Part shown: piece by piece, positions 1 through 10,564 of the stretch
Numbering within the stretch: position 1 is the stretch's first letter
Layout: every line of letters begins with the position of its first letter
Program-made: the position numbers and the translations under genes
The notes under the pieces: generated by a model
Database searches by the model: none
What the model saw: the letters and a program-made list of their open reading frames with translations, nothing else
What the model was told of the DNA's origin: nothing
Assembly (NCBI GenBank): GCA_019412865.1
Contig: DXOJ01000206.1
Location: forward strand, 15,863 to 34,754
Source of the DNA: Bacteroides sp.
Lineage (GTDB): Bacteria; Bacteroidota; Bacteroidia; Bacteroidales; Bacteroidaceae
Direction of reading: 5' to 3'
DNA: 18,892 nt

Positions 1-2120
1 GCCACCAGGTCTTTAGAGAATAACAACACACTTTCTTTTCCGGCAACTTTGCCCGTATTGGTTACATCAATCGTGAATATCAGTTCATCATCGGCATTGA
101 AAGTCGGTTTGTTTACTTTTAGGTTATTATATTTATAATTGGTATAGCTTAATCCGAAGCCGAACGGCCATTGAATATCCATCACCGAATCATAATTGTA
201 GTTACCTCCCATTTGCCCCATATTTTCACAAGGCTTGTAGTCATAAGTCGCCAAAGCGTTGATTAGGCGGGGATAAGTAAATGGCATTTTTCCACTGAAG
301 TTGGCATCACCGGCCAATAAGTTAGCAAGTGCATCGCCACCGTAATTGCTTGGCAGCATGATGTTGACGACAGCTTTTGCCAAAGGCTCTATGTCATTGA
401 TAATACGCGGACGTCCCTGGTTCAGAACCAAAACGATAGGTTTACCCGTAGCGGCCAGAGCTTTTACCAGATTGCGCTGATTTTCCGATAAGGTAAGATC
501 CGTCAGGTTGCCGGGAGTTTCGCAATAAGAGTTTTCGCCAATGCAGGCGATGATAATATCTGCCTGTGCTGCCGCTGCTACCGGTTTTTCAATTTCCGGT
601 TTGTTTTCTTCCCACCAGTTATCGTTTTTGTAAGGAGCATAGGTGACTCCCGGTTCGTAGATAATATTTTCTTTTCCGTATTTCTCACACAAAGCCTCGT
701 AGATTGTATGATATGCCTGCGTGTAATCATCGGCAACGTGTCCCTGCCAGCTATATGACCATCCGCCATTCAGGCAACGCATGGAGTTTGCGTTCGGCCC
801 GGTCAGCAGAATCTTTTTGCCTTTCGCTATCGGCAGGGTATGTGCGTCATTCTTCAATAACACTTCCGATTCTTCGGCAGCCTGGAGGGCAACGGCCGCA
901 AATTCCTTAGAACCGAACTTGTCATACTTCTTAATGTCCCAATACGGATTGTCGAATAATCCCAGACGATATTTCAAACGCAACACACGGGCTACTGCAT
1001 CGTCGATGCGTTCCATAGATATCTCTCCTTCTTCAACCAACTCTTTCAGATAATCGCAGAAACTCACTTCATAAGGAACCATTGACATGTCGATTCCGGC
1101 ATTGATGGCAATCTTGATGGCTTCTTTCTTGGTGGCAGCAATATGATCCCGTGTGCAGAGATTGTTTATGTCCGCCCAGTCTGTTACAATCAGACCGTCC
1201 CAGTTCAAGTCTTCTTTCAGCCATTCGGTCAGTAATTCACGGTTGGCATGAAAAGGCAGGCCGTTGTCAACGCCAGAATTCACCATCACGCTCAATGCAC
1301 CATGACGCACGGCAGCCAGGAAAGGAGCGAAGTGTTTTTCACGCATATCGCTGCGTGAGATGGAAGAAGGAGTACGGTCTTTCCCGGAAACGGGTACACC
1401 GTAACCCATATAGTGCTTCATACAGGCAGCTACATGGTATGCTCCGATGCGGTTCGGATCTTCTCCCTGAAATCCCTTTACGGCCGACACGCCCATTTCT
1501 GCATTTACATAACAATCTTCTCCATAGTTTTCCCACATACGTGCCCAGCGCGGGTCGCGACCTAAATCGACAACGGGGGCAAACGTCCAGGGGATACATC
1601 CTGCTTTGGTTTCATAGGCAGATATTTCGGCACTTTTCCTTGTCAGTTCCCGGTTGAAAGTGGCTCCCATGTTGATGCCTTGCGGAAACATCGTTCCGTC
1701 CAACGTATAGGTCGTTCCATGAATCTGGTCTACTCCATAGATGCACGGGATACCGATTTCTTTCATTGATTTCTCCTGTATCTGCTTGATGGCTTCCGCC
1801 CACTTCTCCTTTTTCTGTGCTACTCCCAGAGGGACATTCAGTAGTGAGCCTACCTTATATTTACCGATAACCGTGTCGAGCATCGCCTCGCTTAGACAGA
1901 ATCCCTTCTCACGGCTGGTTTCAAGGTCAGACACCACATCAATGGTGATTTCACACATCTGACCGATCTTCTGTTCGAGGGTCATTCTCTGAAGCCATTG
2001 CCGGATGTTAGCTTCAATAGCCGGATCGGTTGGGATGGCGGGATGGGTAGCCTGCGCGTGAGTTGTAAGGCAGGTACCGGCAAAGGCTGATATTAATACC
2101 ATTTTCTTAATGCTTTTCAT
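1..2120 (-). CDS. GH3 beta-glucosidase, BoGH3B-like (3' end beyond window)
   Basis: Reading the minus strand from an ATG at 2120-2118 gives 706 uninterrupted codons to the left edge, so the stop lies outside. It is a family 3 glycoside hydrolase, expected to release glucose from the non-reducing end of xyloglucan-derived gluco-oligosaccharides in the periplasm. Residues 1-22 form a signal peptide ending THA|Q. The GH3 N-terminal barrel follows, with KHYMGYG near 235 and the nucleophile motif IVTDWAD (Asp314). The second domain carries [10 protein letters not shown], where Glu534 is the candidate acid/base. [10 protein letters not shown] near 651 leads into a fibronectin-III-like C-terminal domain, cut by the window edge. 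Full-length relatives have roughly 750-780 residues, so only about 50-70 are missing. It is transcribed divergently from the GH43 genes. Order and sequence match what I recall of BoGH3B (BACOVA_02659); the family is certain, the exact orthology inferred. Confidence 0.93.
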   Translation of the reverse strand, partial: MKSIKKMVLISAFAGTCLTTHAQATHPAIPTDPAIEANIRQWLQRMTLEQKIGQMCEITIDVVSDLETSREKGFCLSEAMLDTVIGKYKVGSLLNVPLGVAQKKEKWAEAIKQIQEKSMKEIGIPCIYGVDQIHGTTYTLDGTMFPQGINMGATFNRELTRKSAEISAYETKAGCIPWTFAPVVDLGRDPRWARMWENYGEDCYVNAEMGVSAVKGFQGEDPNRIGAYHVAACMKHYMGYGVPVSGKDRTPSSISRSDMREKHFAPFLAAVRHGALSVMVNSGVDNGLPFHANRELLTEWLKEDLNWDGLIVTDWADINNLCTRDHIAATKKEAIKIAINAGIDMSMVPYEVSFCDYLKELVEEGEISMERIDDAVARVLRLKYRLGLFDNPYWDIKKYDKFGSKEFAAVALQAAEESEVLLKNDAHTLPIAKGKKILLTGPNANSMRCLNGGWSYSWQGHVADDYTQAYHTIYEALCEKYGKENIIYEPGVTYAPYKNDNWWEENKPEIEKPVAAAAQADIIIACIGENSYCETPGNLTDLTLSENQRNLVKALAATGKPIVLVLNQGRPRIINDIEPLAKAVVNIMLPSNYGGDALANLLAGDANFSGKMPFTYPRLINALATYDYKPCENMGQMGGNYNYDSVMDIQWPFGFGLSYTNYKYNNLKVNKPTFNADDELIFTIDVTNTGKVAGKESVLLFSKDLV

Positions 2121-2157
2121 GAGTTGATATTTTTAAAGTGAGACTTAAAATCTACCA

Positions 2158-2187
2158 CAAATGTAGAAAGATTTGCAGTCACTCGAA
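2158..2187 (-). promoter_or_regulatory. Candidate Bacteroides promoter for the GH3 gene
   Basis: On the minus strand, positions 2165-2158 read TACATTTG, a perfect match to the Bacteroides sigma-ABfr -7 consensus TAnnTTTG. About 18 bases upstream is CTTTCG (2189-2184), a one-mismatch -33 element. The predicted start site near 2150 leaves a leader of about 30 bases before the ATG. An imperfect inverted repeat at 2131-2150 (TTTTAAAGT / ACTTAAAA) lies in this leader and could bind a regulator. Prediction from consensus only. Confidence 0.5.
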
Positions 2188-2263
2188 AGGGCGAAATGCA
2201 ATTGAATACATATGATGCCCCAATAAGATACATTCTATTCTCTTGCTCGAAACATAACACACC

Positions 2264-2292
2264 TTGTTTTTGCCGGATTATGGTGAACTTTG
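2264..2292 (+). promoter_or_regulatory. Candidate promoter for the GH43 gene at 2320
   Basis: TTG at 2264-2266 and GAACTTTG at 2285-2292 are 18 bases apart. They resemble the Bacteroides -33 (TTTG) and -7 (TAnnTTTG) elements, with one mismatch in the -7 box. Transcription would start near 2299, about 20 bases before the ATG. It lies back to back with the GH3 promoter in the 199-base divergent region. No regulator site can be named. Confidence 0.35.
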
Positions 2293-2319
2293 CCATCAGT
2301 ACAAACTTTAAAAATAAGA

Positions 2320-3912
2320 ATGATGAAAAACAGTTGCAGACTTTTATTAATCTTAATCGGATTATGGATGGCTAATAATGTCTCTATCGCACAGGAGACA
2401 TTCAGGAATCCTATTATTACAGGAATGAATCCCGATCCGAGTATTTGCAGGGTGGGAGATGATTTTTATTTGGTTACGTCTACCTTTGAGTATTTTCCCG
2501 GTCTACCGGTTTATCATAGTAAAGACCTTGTTCATTGGAAACTGATCGGGCATGCCCTGTCCCGTCCGGAAAATAATCCGTTGATGGGATGCAGTGCCTC
2601 CACCGGCGGACAGTATGCTCCGACGTTGCGCTATCGTGAGGGTACATTCTATGTGATTGGCACGAATTATGGCGGGAAAGGTTCGCAAGGAGTATTCTAT
2701 GTGACGGCCAAGAATCCTGCGGGTCCCTGGTCTGATCCGGTATGGGTGGGGAACTGGTATGTAGACCCGTCTATTGAGTTTATTGACGGAAAGATGTACT
2801 TTTTGAGTCCGGATAATCAAGGCAGCTTCCTTTTGGGAGTAATGGACCCGGAAACCGGGAAGTTTGTCGAACCCTTGCGGAAAGTGGCTGCCGGTCTGGG
2901 AGGTTCTTCACCGGAGGGACCTCACTTCTATAAAATGGGCGAATTCTATTATATCATGTCTGCCGAAGGAGGAACGGGTTATGAGCACCGGGAAGTCATA
3001 CAACGGAGCAAATCCCCTTGGGGACCTTATGAACCCAGTCCTGTGAATCCGGTTCTTTCGAATATGAATTGCCCCGGACATCCTTTTCAGGCAATAGGGC
3101 ATGCGGATCTTGTCCAACTGAAAGACGGAAGCTGGTGGGCAGTTTGTCTGGGAATAAGACCTGTGGATGGCAAGTTCCAGCATTTGGGACGTGAAACTTT
3201 CCTGGCACCTGTGACGTGGGATGCCGACGGTTGGCCTAAAGTGGGTAAAGATGGCGTCGTACAGGAAACATATCCCTTCCCTAACCTGCCGTCACATGTT
3301 TGGGCGAAACAACCGGTTCGTGATGATTTCGATGCGGAAACGCTGGGGTTGGACTGGACTTTTATCCGTAATCCTGCTCATTCGTTCTGGTCATTGACGG
3401 AGAAGCCGGGCTCGCTGCGTCTGAAAGGAACAGCAATCAACTTCACAACGAATGATTCTCTTTCTTTTATCGGCCGCCGGCAGGCTGCTTTCAATCTGAC
3501 TGCATCTGCAAAAGTCAGCTTTATTCCGAAAGTGGAAAATGAAGAGGCGGGACTGGTAGTAAGAGCGGATGATAAGAATCATTATGATTTGCTGATAACA
3601 AAGAGGAATGGTCAGCGGACCGCCATGCTTCGTAAGACTTTGAAAGATAAGGTTGTTGATACAATCTATAAAGAACTTCCTGCCACCGGAGATGTAATTT
3701 TATCCATCACTGCTACCAAGACGGCATATACGTTTGAGGTGAAAGCCGGTCACGCTGTTGAAGTGTTAGGGATGGCTTCCACGCGTGATGTCTCTAATGA
3801 AGTGGTAGGTGGATTTACCGGTGTATTTATAGGTATGTATGCTTCCGGTAATGGGCAGGCAAATACAAATCCGGCCGACTTTGACTGGTTCGATTTTCGC
3901 TGCTTGGACTAA
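2320..3912 (+). CDS. GH43 alpha-L-arabinofuranosidase, BoGH43B-like
   Basis: A 530-residue exo-acting family 43 enzyme, expected to remove arabinofuranosyl side chains from imported xyloglucan oligosaccharides in the periplasm. I start it at ATGATG (2320), which gives a good signal peptide (MMKNSCRLLL..., cut after SIA). An in-frame TTG at 2290 would only add ten residues in front of that signal and overlaps the promoter box. The five-bladed propeller holds the GH43 triad: Asp39 in NPDPSIC (base), Asp149 in YVDPSIE (pKa modulator) and Glu199 in SSPEGPHF (acid). A beta-sandwich domain of the GH43 C-terminal type fills about residues 330-530 (GGFTGVFIGMY near the end). It is a paralogue of the next gene, 168 bases downstream. 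From memory it corresponds to BACOVA_02656; subfamily 12 is likely. Substrate is inferred from context, and a beta-xylosidase activity cannot be excluded. Confidence 0.9.
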   Translation: MMKNSCRLLLILIGLWMANNVSIAQETFRNPIITGMNPDPSICRVGDDFYLVTSTFEYFPGLPVYHSKDLVHWKLIGHALSRPENNPLMGCSASTGGQYAPTLRYREGTFYVIGTNYGGKGSQGVFYVTAKNPAGPWSDPVWVGNWYVDPSIEFIDGKMYFLSPDNQGSFLLGVMDPETGKFVEPLRKVAAGLGGSSPEGPHFYKMGEFYYIMSAEGGTGYEHREVIQRSKSPWGPYEPSPVNPVLSNMNCPGHPFQAIGHADLVQLKDGSWWAVCLGIRPVDGKFQHLGRETFLAPVTWDADGWPKVGKDGVVQETYPFPNLPSHVWAKQPVRDDFDAETLGLDWTFIRNPAHSFWSLTEKPGSLRLKGTAINFTTNDSLSFIGRRQAAFNLTASAKVSFIPKVENEEAGLVVRADDKNHYDLLITKRNGQRTAMLRKTLKDKVVDTIYKELPATGDVILSITATKTAYTFEVKAGHAVEVLGMASTRDVSNEVVGGFTGVFIGMYASGNGQANTNPADFDWFDFRCLD

Positions 3913-3935
3913 GCTGAAGAGGGTTGAAAACAAAT

Positions 3936-3967
3936 CATACGCAAAAGGGAAACATTCTGTGCGTATG
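3936..3967 (+). repeat. Perfect 8-bp inverted repeat between the two GH43 genes
   Basis: CATACGCA (3936-3943) is repeated as its exact complement TGCGTATG (3960-3967) around a 16-base loop, starting 24 bases after the first GH43 stop. No T-run follows, so it is not a textbook intrinsic terminator. It could be an mRNA 3' stem-loop or a protein-binding site. Confidence 0.4.
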
Positions 3968-3972
3968 GGTAA

Positions 3973-5673
<1,701 letters not shown>

Positions 5674-5751
5674 AAACAAATCCACCCCATCGTTTCCAAA
5701 ACGCTCCCTATATGAATAACATTACAGAAGCGAAGTTACGTGTCGAATACC

Positions 5752-5759
5752 TAATTTTG
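5752..5759 (+). promoter_or_regulatory. Candidate -7 box for the GH5-susCD operon
   Basis: TAATTTTG matches TAnnTTTG exactly. It would start transcription near 5766 and leave a leader of about 68 bases before the GH5 ATG. No TTTG -33 element is seen at the usual spacing, as expected for a promoter that needs an activator such as an HTCS. A small repeat, CGTTT/AAACG at 5691-5703, lies upstream and is at best a weak operator candidate. Confidence 0.4.
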
Positions 5760-5833
5760 TGGTGTGGAAAACAAATATGTTTTGATAAGACGAAGTTAAC
5801 GGTTTTAAATTTAATCTAATAGTATAGAAGAAT

Positions 5834-7342
5834 ATGGAAAAACAGTCATTTAGTGATGGATTATTTGGTCCATTGGGTATTAAACGAGTCATATTTATGC
5901 TGGTGTTGCTGACTACCTCTTTTATATCATGTAGCAATAGCGATGAAAAAGGAGGAAGTCTGGAAGTGGCACAGGAATATCGCAATCTGGAATTTGATGC
6001 TCGCGGAAGCAGGCAGACTATTCAGATCAACGGTCCGTCCGAATGGCATATCAGCACTTCGGAAAGTTGGTGTAAAAGTTCCCACGCAATCGGGGAAGGG
6101 AAACAATATGTAAATATCACAGTAGAGGCGAATGATACGCAGAAAGACAGGACGGCTACCGTCACTGTTTCGGCTAGTGGTGCTCCTGATATTATTATCA
6201 ATGTCAAACAGTCTATGTATAGCGTGCCTGTATATGATGAATATATTAATCCTGATAATACAGGAATGCGTGATTTGACTTCTATGCAACTGTCGGCATT
6301 GATGAAAGCCGGAGTAAATATAGGTAATACATTTGAAGCGGTGATTGTGGGGGAAGACGGAAGTCTTTCCGGCGATGAGACGTGTTGGGGAAATCCTACA
6401 CCGAATAAGGCTCTTTTCGAGGGAATCAAGGCAGCAGGCTTTGATGTTGTACGTATGCCTGTTGCTTATTCTCATCAGTTTGAAGATGCATCAACGTATA
6501 AGATTAAGAGTGCATGGATGGATAAAGTAGAGACTGCGGTGAAAGCTGCGCTTGATGCTGGTCTTTATGTTATTATCAATATTCATTGGGAAGGTGGTTG
6601 GCTGAATCATCCGGTGGATGCCAATAAAGAGGCTTTGGATGAAAGACTGGAAGCGATGTGGAAACAGATTGCCTTAAAATTCAGGGATTATGACGACCGT
6701 TTGCTTTTTGCCGGAACCAATGAAGTCAATAATGATGATGCTGACGGTGCACAACCTACAGAGGAGAATTACAGAGTACAGAATGGTTTCAATCAGGTAT
6801 TCGTCAATACGGTTAGAGCTACCGGAGGACGTAACCACTACCGTCATCTGATTGTGCAGGCATACAATACGGATGTAGCGAAAGCAGTGGCGCATTTCAC
6901 AATGCCGCTCGATATTGTTCAAAATCGTATTTTCCTGGAATGTCATTACTACGATCCTTATGATTTCACGATCATGCCTAATGAGGAAGATTTCAAGAGT
7001 CAATGGGGAGCTGCGTTTGCAGGTGGAGATGTATCTGCTACCGGGCAGGAGGGAGACATAGAGGCTACTTTAAGTTCGTTGAATGTATTTATCAATAATA
7101 ATGTTCCTGTAATCATCGGTGAATATGGACCGACGTTAAGAGATCAGTTGACCGGAGAGGCATTGGAAAACCATTTGAAATCACGTAATGACTATATCGA
7201 ATATGTAGTAAAGACCTGCGTGAAAAATAAGCTCGTTCCCTTGTACTGGGATGCCGGCTATACCGAAAAGCTGTTCGACCGCACTACCGGACAACCGCAT
7301 AATGCAGAGTCTATAGCAGCTATTATGGAAGGATTAAATTGA
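5834..7342 (+). CDS. BACON-GH5 endo-xyloglucanase lipoprotein, BoGH5A-like
   Basis: A 502-residue surface endo-beta-1,4-glucanase specific for xyloglucan, the enzyme that makes the first cuts outside the cell. The signal peptide ends at FISC, with Cys33 as the lipidation site; the following SNSDEK is acidic, like Bacteroides surface-export signals. A BACON domain covers about residues 43-127 and probably serves as a spacer holding the enzyme off the membrane. The GH5 barrel (about 135-502) shows Arg207, HW at 251-252, Asn296-Glu297 (acid/base, GTNEVNN), ECHYYDP at 369-375 and Glu430 (nucleophile, IIGEYG). Length, sequence and the E430 position match my memory of B. ovatus BoGH5A (BACOVA_02653, structure 3ZMR). 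It is the first gene of a compact operon, 25 bases ahead of susC. Confidence 0.95.
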   Translation: MEKQSFSDGLFGPLGIKRVIFMLVLLTTSFISCSNSDEKGGSLEVAQEYRNLEFDARGSRQTIQINGPSEWHISTSESWCKSSHAIGEGKQYVNITVEANDTQKDRTATVTVSASGAPDIIINVKQSMYSVPVYDEYINPDNTGMRDLTSMQLSALMKAGVNIGNTFEAVIVGEDGSLSGDETCWGNPTPNKALFEGIKAAGFDVVRMPVAYSHQFEDASTYKIKSAWMDKVETAVKAALDAGLYVIINIHWEGGWLNHPVDANKEALDERLEAMWKQIALKFRDYDDRLLFAGTNEVNNDDADGAQPTEENYRVQNGFNQVFVNTVRATGGRNHYRHLIVQAYNTDVAKAVAHFTMPLDIVQNRIFLECHYYDPYDFTIMPNEEDFKSQWGAAFAGGDVSATGQEGDIEATLSSLNVFINNNVPVIIGEYGPTLRDQLTGEALENHLKSRNDYIEYVVKTCVKNKLVPLYWDAGYTEKLFDRTTGQPHNAESIAAIMEGLN

Positions 7343-7367
7343 ATATTAACCATTTAAATAAGGTACA

Positions 7368-10300
7368 ATGAATAAACACTTTCTTGGAAAATGTACATTT
7401 GTACATTGGTACTGTCTTGCATTGGCAATATTACTTTGGTTGCCGATAACGATATTGAAGGCTGCCCCTTCACAGGACTTAAAGGTGTCCGGAATAGTAA
7501 CTTCCGCGACTGACGGAGAACCGTTGATTGGGGTAAGCGTACAAGTGAAAGGCACGTCGACAGGAACTATTACAGACCTGAACGGTAAGTATACGCTGAA
7601 TGTATCTACCGGACAGACGCTGGTATTCTCTTACATCGGTTTCATGGAACAGCAAGTGGTGGCAACAAAACCTGTCATTAACATAGTCCTGAAAGAAGAC
7701 ACTAAAACGCTGGATGAGGTGGTAGTTGTCGGCTATGGAACCATGAAACGAAGCGACCTTACGGGTTCGGTTGTTTCCGTGACTGGAGACGAACTGAAAA
7801 AGTCTGTTGTTACTTCGTTAGACCAAGCTTTGCAGGGGCGCGCAGCGGGTGTTTCCGTTACACAAAATTCGGGAGCTCCGGGTGGAGGTATCTCTGTGAG
7901 TATTCGTGGTATCAACTCTCTGAATGGTAACGAACCTCTATATGTGATTGATGGTGTAGCGATTTCCGGTAATACAGACGGTAACTCCAGTGTATTGTCT
8001 TCTATTAATCCATCGGATATCGTTTCCATGGAAATTTTGAAAGATGCTTCGGCCACAGCTATTTATGGTTCGAGAGCCTCTAATGGTGTGGTACTTATTA
8101 CCACTAATCAGGGGAAAGCTGGTAAAACGAAAGTTTCCTACGAAGGATATTATGGTTTGCAGCAATTGCCGAAACAACAGGATGTGCTGAATCTACGCGA
8201 GTATGCGGAGTATCAAAATCTACGCGCTCAAGTACTGGGCTTTGGAGATCGTGAGGAGTTTAAAGATCCCAGTTTATTGGGAGAAGGGACGAACTGGCAG
8301 GATGAGATTTTCCGCAATGCTTCCATGCATAATCATCAGATCAACATCTCTGGAGGAAACGAAGGGACTACTTATTCGCTTTCGGGTGGTTATTTAAGTC
8401 AGGATGGTATTGGTATCGGTTCTAACTTCGAACGTTTTTCTGCCCGTGTCAATATGGATAATAAGATAACGAACTGGCTTTCTACCGGTTTACGCGCTTC
8501 TGTTGCCAAGACACAACAGAACAATACGATTGACAATGGTAATATTATCCGCACAGCAATACAACAGTTACCCGAAGTGCCGGCGAAAAATCCTGACGGT
8601 TCGTGGGGAATGCAGTCGGAAAACATGTACGGTACTTATTTTACGAATCCGGTAGCGGAAGCATTGATGCGTGAGAATTATGACAAGGGGCTGCAACTCT
8701 ATGTAGACTTCTTTGCTGATATTACGCTCTACAAAGGCTTGGTCTTTCGGGCAGAATATGCAGGTAATTACTATTATAACAACAGTTACAAGTATACACC
8801 GTCTTATGACTATGGTCTTTATACCCAAGAGTCATTGGGTAGCCGTAGTGCCAGTAACGGTAGTAACTGGACGTTAAAGACTTATCTGACTTATACTAAT
8901 ACTTTTGGTCGACACCAAATTACTGCCATGGCGGGACATGAAGCGCAGGAGAATAATTGGGAGTCACTTTCCGGTACTCGGAGCGACTATTTCCTCAACT
9001 CTGTTCACGAACTGGATGCAGGTAGTTCACTCACAGCAAAGAACAGTAGTTCCAAAGGTTCTTCTGCTATCGAATCTTACTTCGGTCGTGTTAATTACGG
9101 ATTTGATGACCGTTATTTGTTAACACTTACCGTACGTGGTGACGGCTCTTCCACGTTTGCTCCGAAAAACCGTTGGGGTATATTTCCATCGGCAGCTCTT
9201 GCTTGGAAGTTGAAAAATGAGAAATTCTTGAAGAACGTCTCTTGGTTGGATAATTTGAAGCTGCGTCTTGGCTGGGGATTGGTTGGTAATCAAGCGGCAG
9301 ACAACTATGCTTATGGCGTAAAGATGAGAACGGTGGCAACTATTTGGGGAAGCGGATATTATGCGGAGAACTATGGAAACGAAAACTTGAAATGGGAAGA
9401 GACTGAAGCATGGAATGCCGGACTAGACATTAATCTTTTTGGTAACCGGGTTGAGCTGATTATCGATGGATATTACAAGAATACTGATAATCTGTTGATG
9501 AAAGCATCGCTTCCCTCTTACGTTAACGGTGTTATTTCTTCACCGTGGGTAAATGCGGGTGCCATGACCAATAAAGGTTTGGAATTCACGTTGAATACGG
9601 TTAATATCAATAAAAAAGATTTCATGTGGAGATCAGGACTGACTATTTCATTCAACAGGAATGAGATTACAAAACTTTATACGGAAACAGCAGGACTTTC
9701 CGGTACTATCAATAGTGAAACTTACACTTACTCGGAAGTAGGACAGCCGATAGGACAGTTCTACGGATATAACGTGATAGGTATGTTTGCAAAAGAAGAT
9801 GACTTTTACAAACGGGATTCTTATGGCAATTATATCCTCGATAAAAATGGCGAGCGTGCGAAAGTGGCCATTCCAAAAGGAAAAAACATCTCTGAAAGTG
9901 AGATATGGGTAGGGGATTATATTTATGAGGATATTGACGACAATGGTGTTATTGATGAGAAAGACCGTACCTATTTAGGTAATCCCGAACCAAAGTTCTC
10001 TTACGGTTTTAATAACTCTTTTTCTTATAAAGGCTTTGATCTGAATGTTTTCATCAATGGTGTATACGGTAATAAAGTGGTGAATATGTTGCGTAAAGAA
10101 TTTACCAATCCGATGAATAACAGTGGCATGCTGAAAGAGGCTGTTAATATTGCCCGTGTGGAACTGATTGATCCGTCACAGCCGGCGACACTTTCCAATG
10201 TCTATGTTTCGAATGCCGGTTCTGCACAAGTGCAGCGCATCACTGCTGCCAATGCCAATGATAACAACCGTATGAGCAGCCGCTTTGTGGAAGACGGTTC

Positions 10301-10541
10301 ATATCTTCGTATCAAGAATATTTCGTTAGGTTATACTTTCCCTAAAAAGTGGATAAGTAAGCTCAATATTGATAATCTGCGGGTGTATATGAATATCCAG
10401 AATGCATTCACCTTTACAAAGTACAAAGGATATGATCCAGAAGTGGGTGCTTACAATTATGACGTGTTGACGCGTGGTATCGATAATGCCCGTTATCCTT
10501 CACAACGGATTTATACTTTCGGACTTAACCTTAGTTTCTAA
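7368..10541 (+). CDS. SusC-type TonB-dependent xyloglucan oligosaccharide transporter
   Basis: A 1057-residue outer-membrane transporter that takes up xyloglucan oligosaccharides using energy passed from TonB. The signal peptide (residues 1 to about 33) is followed by a carboxypeptidase-regulatory-like domain (about 38-112, VSGIVTSATDGEPLIGVSV onward). A TonB-box region (TLDEVVVVGYG), a plug domain containing the SusC-family motif KDASATAIYGSRASNGVV, and a long beta-barrel ending in IYTFGLNLSF complete it. The final Phe is typical of outer-membrane barrels. It sits 25 bases after the GH5 gene and 23 before susD, so the three are almost certainly co-transcribed. SusC assignment is certain; specificity comes from the neighbours. 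It corresponds to the transporter of the B. ovatus XyGUL (BACOVA_02652 as I recall). Confidence 0.95.
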   Translation: MNKHFLGKCTFVHWYCLALAILLWLPITILKAAPSQDLKVSGIVTSATDGEPLIGVSVQVKGTSTGTITDLNGKYTLNVSTGQTLVFSYIGFMEQQVVATKPVINIVLKEDTKTLDEVVVVGYGTMKRSDLTGSVVSVTGDELKKSVVTSLDQALQGRAAGVSVTQNSGAPGGGISVSIRGINSLNGNEPLYVIDGVAISGNTDGNSSVLSSINPSDIVSMEILKDASATAIYGSRASNGVVLITTNQGKAGKTKVSYEGYYGLQQLPKQQDVLNLREYAEYQNLRAQVLGFGDREEFKDPSLLGEGTNWQDEIFRNASMHNHQINISGGNEGTTYSLSGGYLSQDGIGIGSNFERFSARVNMDNKITNWLSTGLRASVAKTQQNNTIDNGNIIRTAIQQLPEVPAKNPDGSWGMQSENMYGTYFTNPVAEALMRENYDKGLQLYVDFFADITLYKGLVFRAEYAGNYYYNNSYKYTPSYDYGLYTQESLGSRSASNGSNWTLKTYLTYTNTFGRHQITAMAGHEAQENNWESLSGTRSDYFLNSVHELDAGSSLTAKNSSSKGSSAIESYFGRVNYGFDDRYLLTLTVRGDGSSTFAPKNRWGIFPSAALAWKLKNEKFLKNVSWLDNLKLRLGWGLVGNQAADNYAYGVKMRTVATIWGSGYYAENYGNENLKWEETEAWNAGLDINLFGNRVELIIDGYYKNTDNLLMKASLPSYVNGVISSPWVNAGAMTNKGLEFTLNTVNINKKDFMWRSGLTISFNRNEITKLYTETAGLSGTINSETYTYSEVGQPIGQFYGYNVIGMFAKEDDFYKRDSYGNYILDKNGERAKVAIPKGKNISESEIWVGDYIYEDIDDNGVIDEKDRTYLGNPEPKFSYGFNNSFSYKGFDLNVFINGVYGNKVVNMLRKEFTNPMNNSGMLKEAVNIARVELIDPSQPATLSNVYVSNAGSAQVQRITAANANDNNRMSSRFVEDGSYLRIKNISLGYTFPKKWISKLNIDNLRVYMNIQNAFTFTKYKGYDPEVGAYNYDVLTRGIDNARYPSQRIYTFGLNLSF

Positions 10542-10564
10542 CCAGACAAATAACGAGAACATTT

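Noticed and set aside
2290..2319. In-frame TTG start ten codons upstream for the first GH43 gene
   Set aside because: It would place ten residues before a complete signal peptide and overlaps the candidate -7 box; ATG at 2320 fits better.
5691..5703. CGTTT/AAACG small palindrome before the GH5 promoter as an HTCS operator
   Set aside because: Five-base arms are too short to separate from chance in AT-rich intergenic DNA; mentioned only as a weak candidate.
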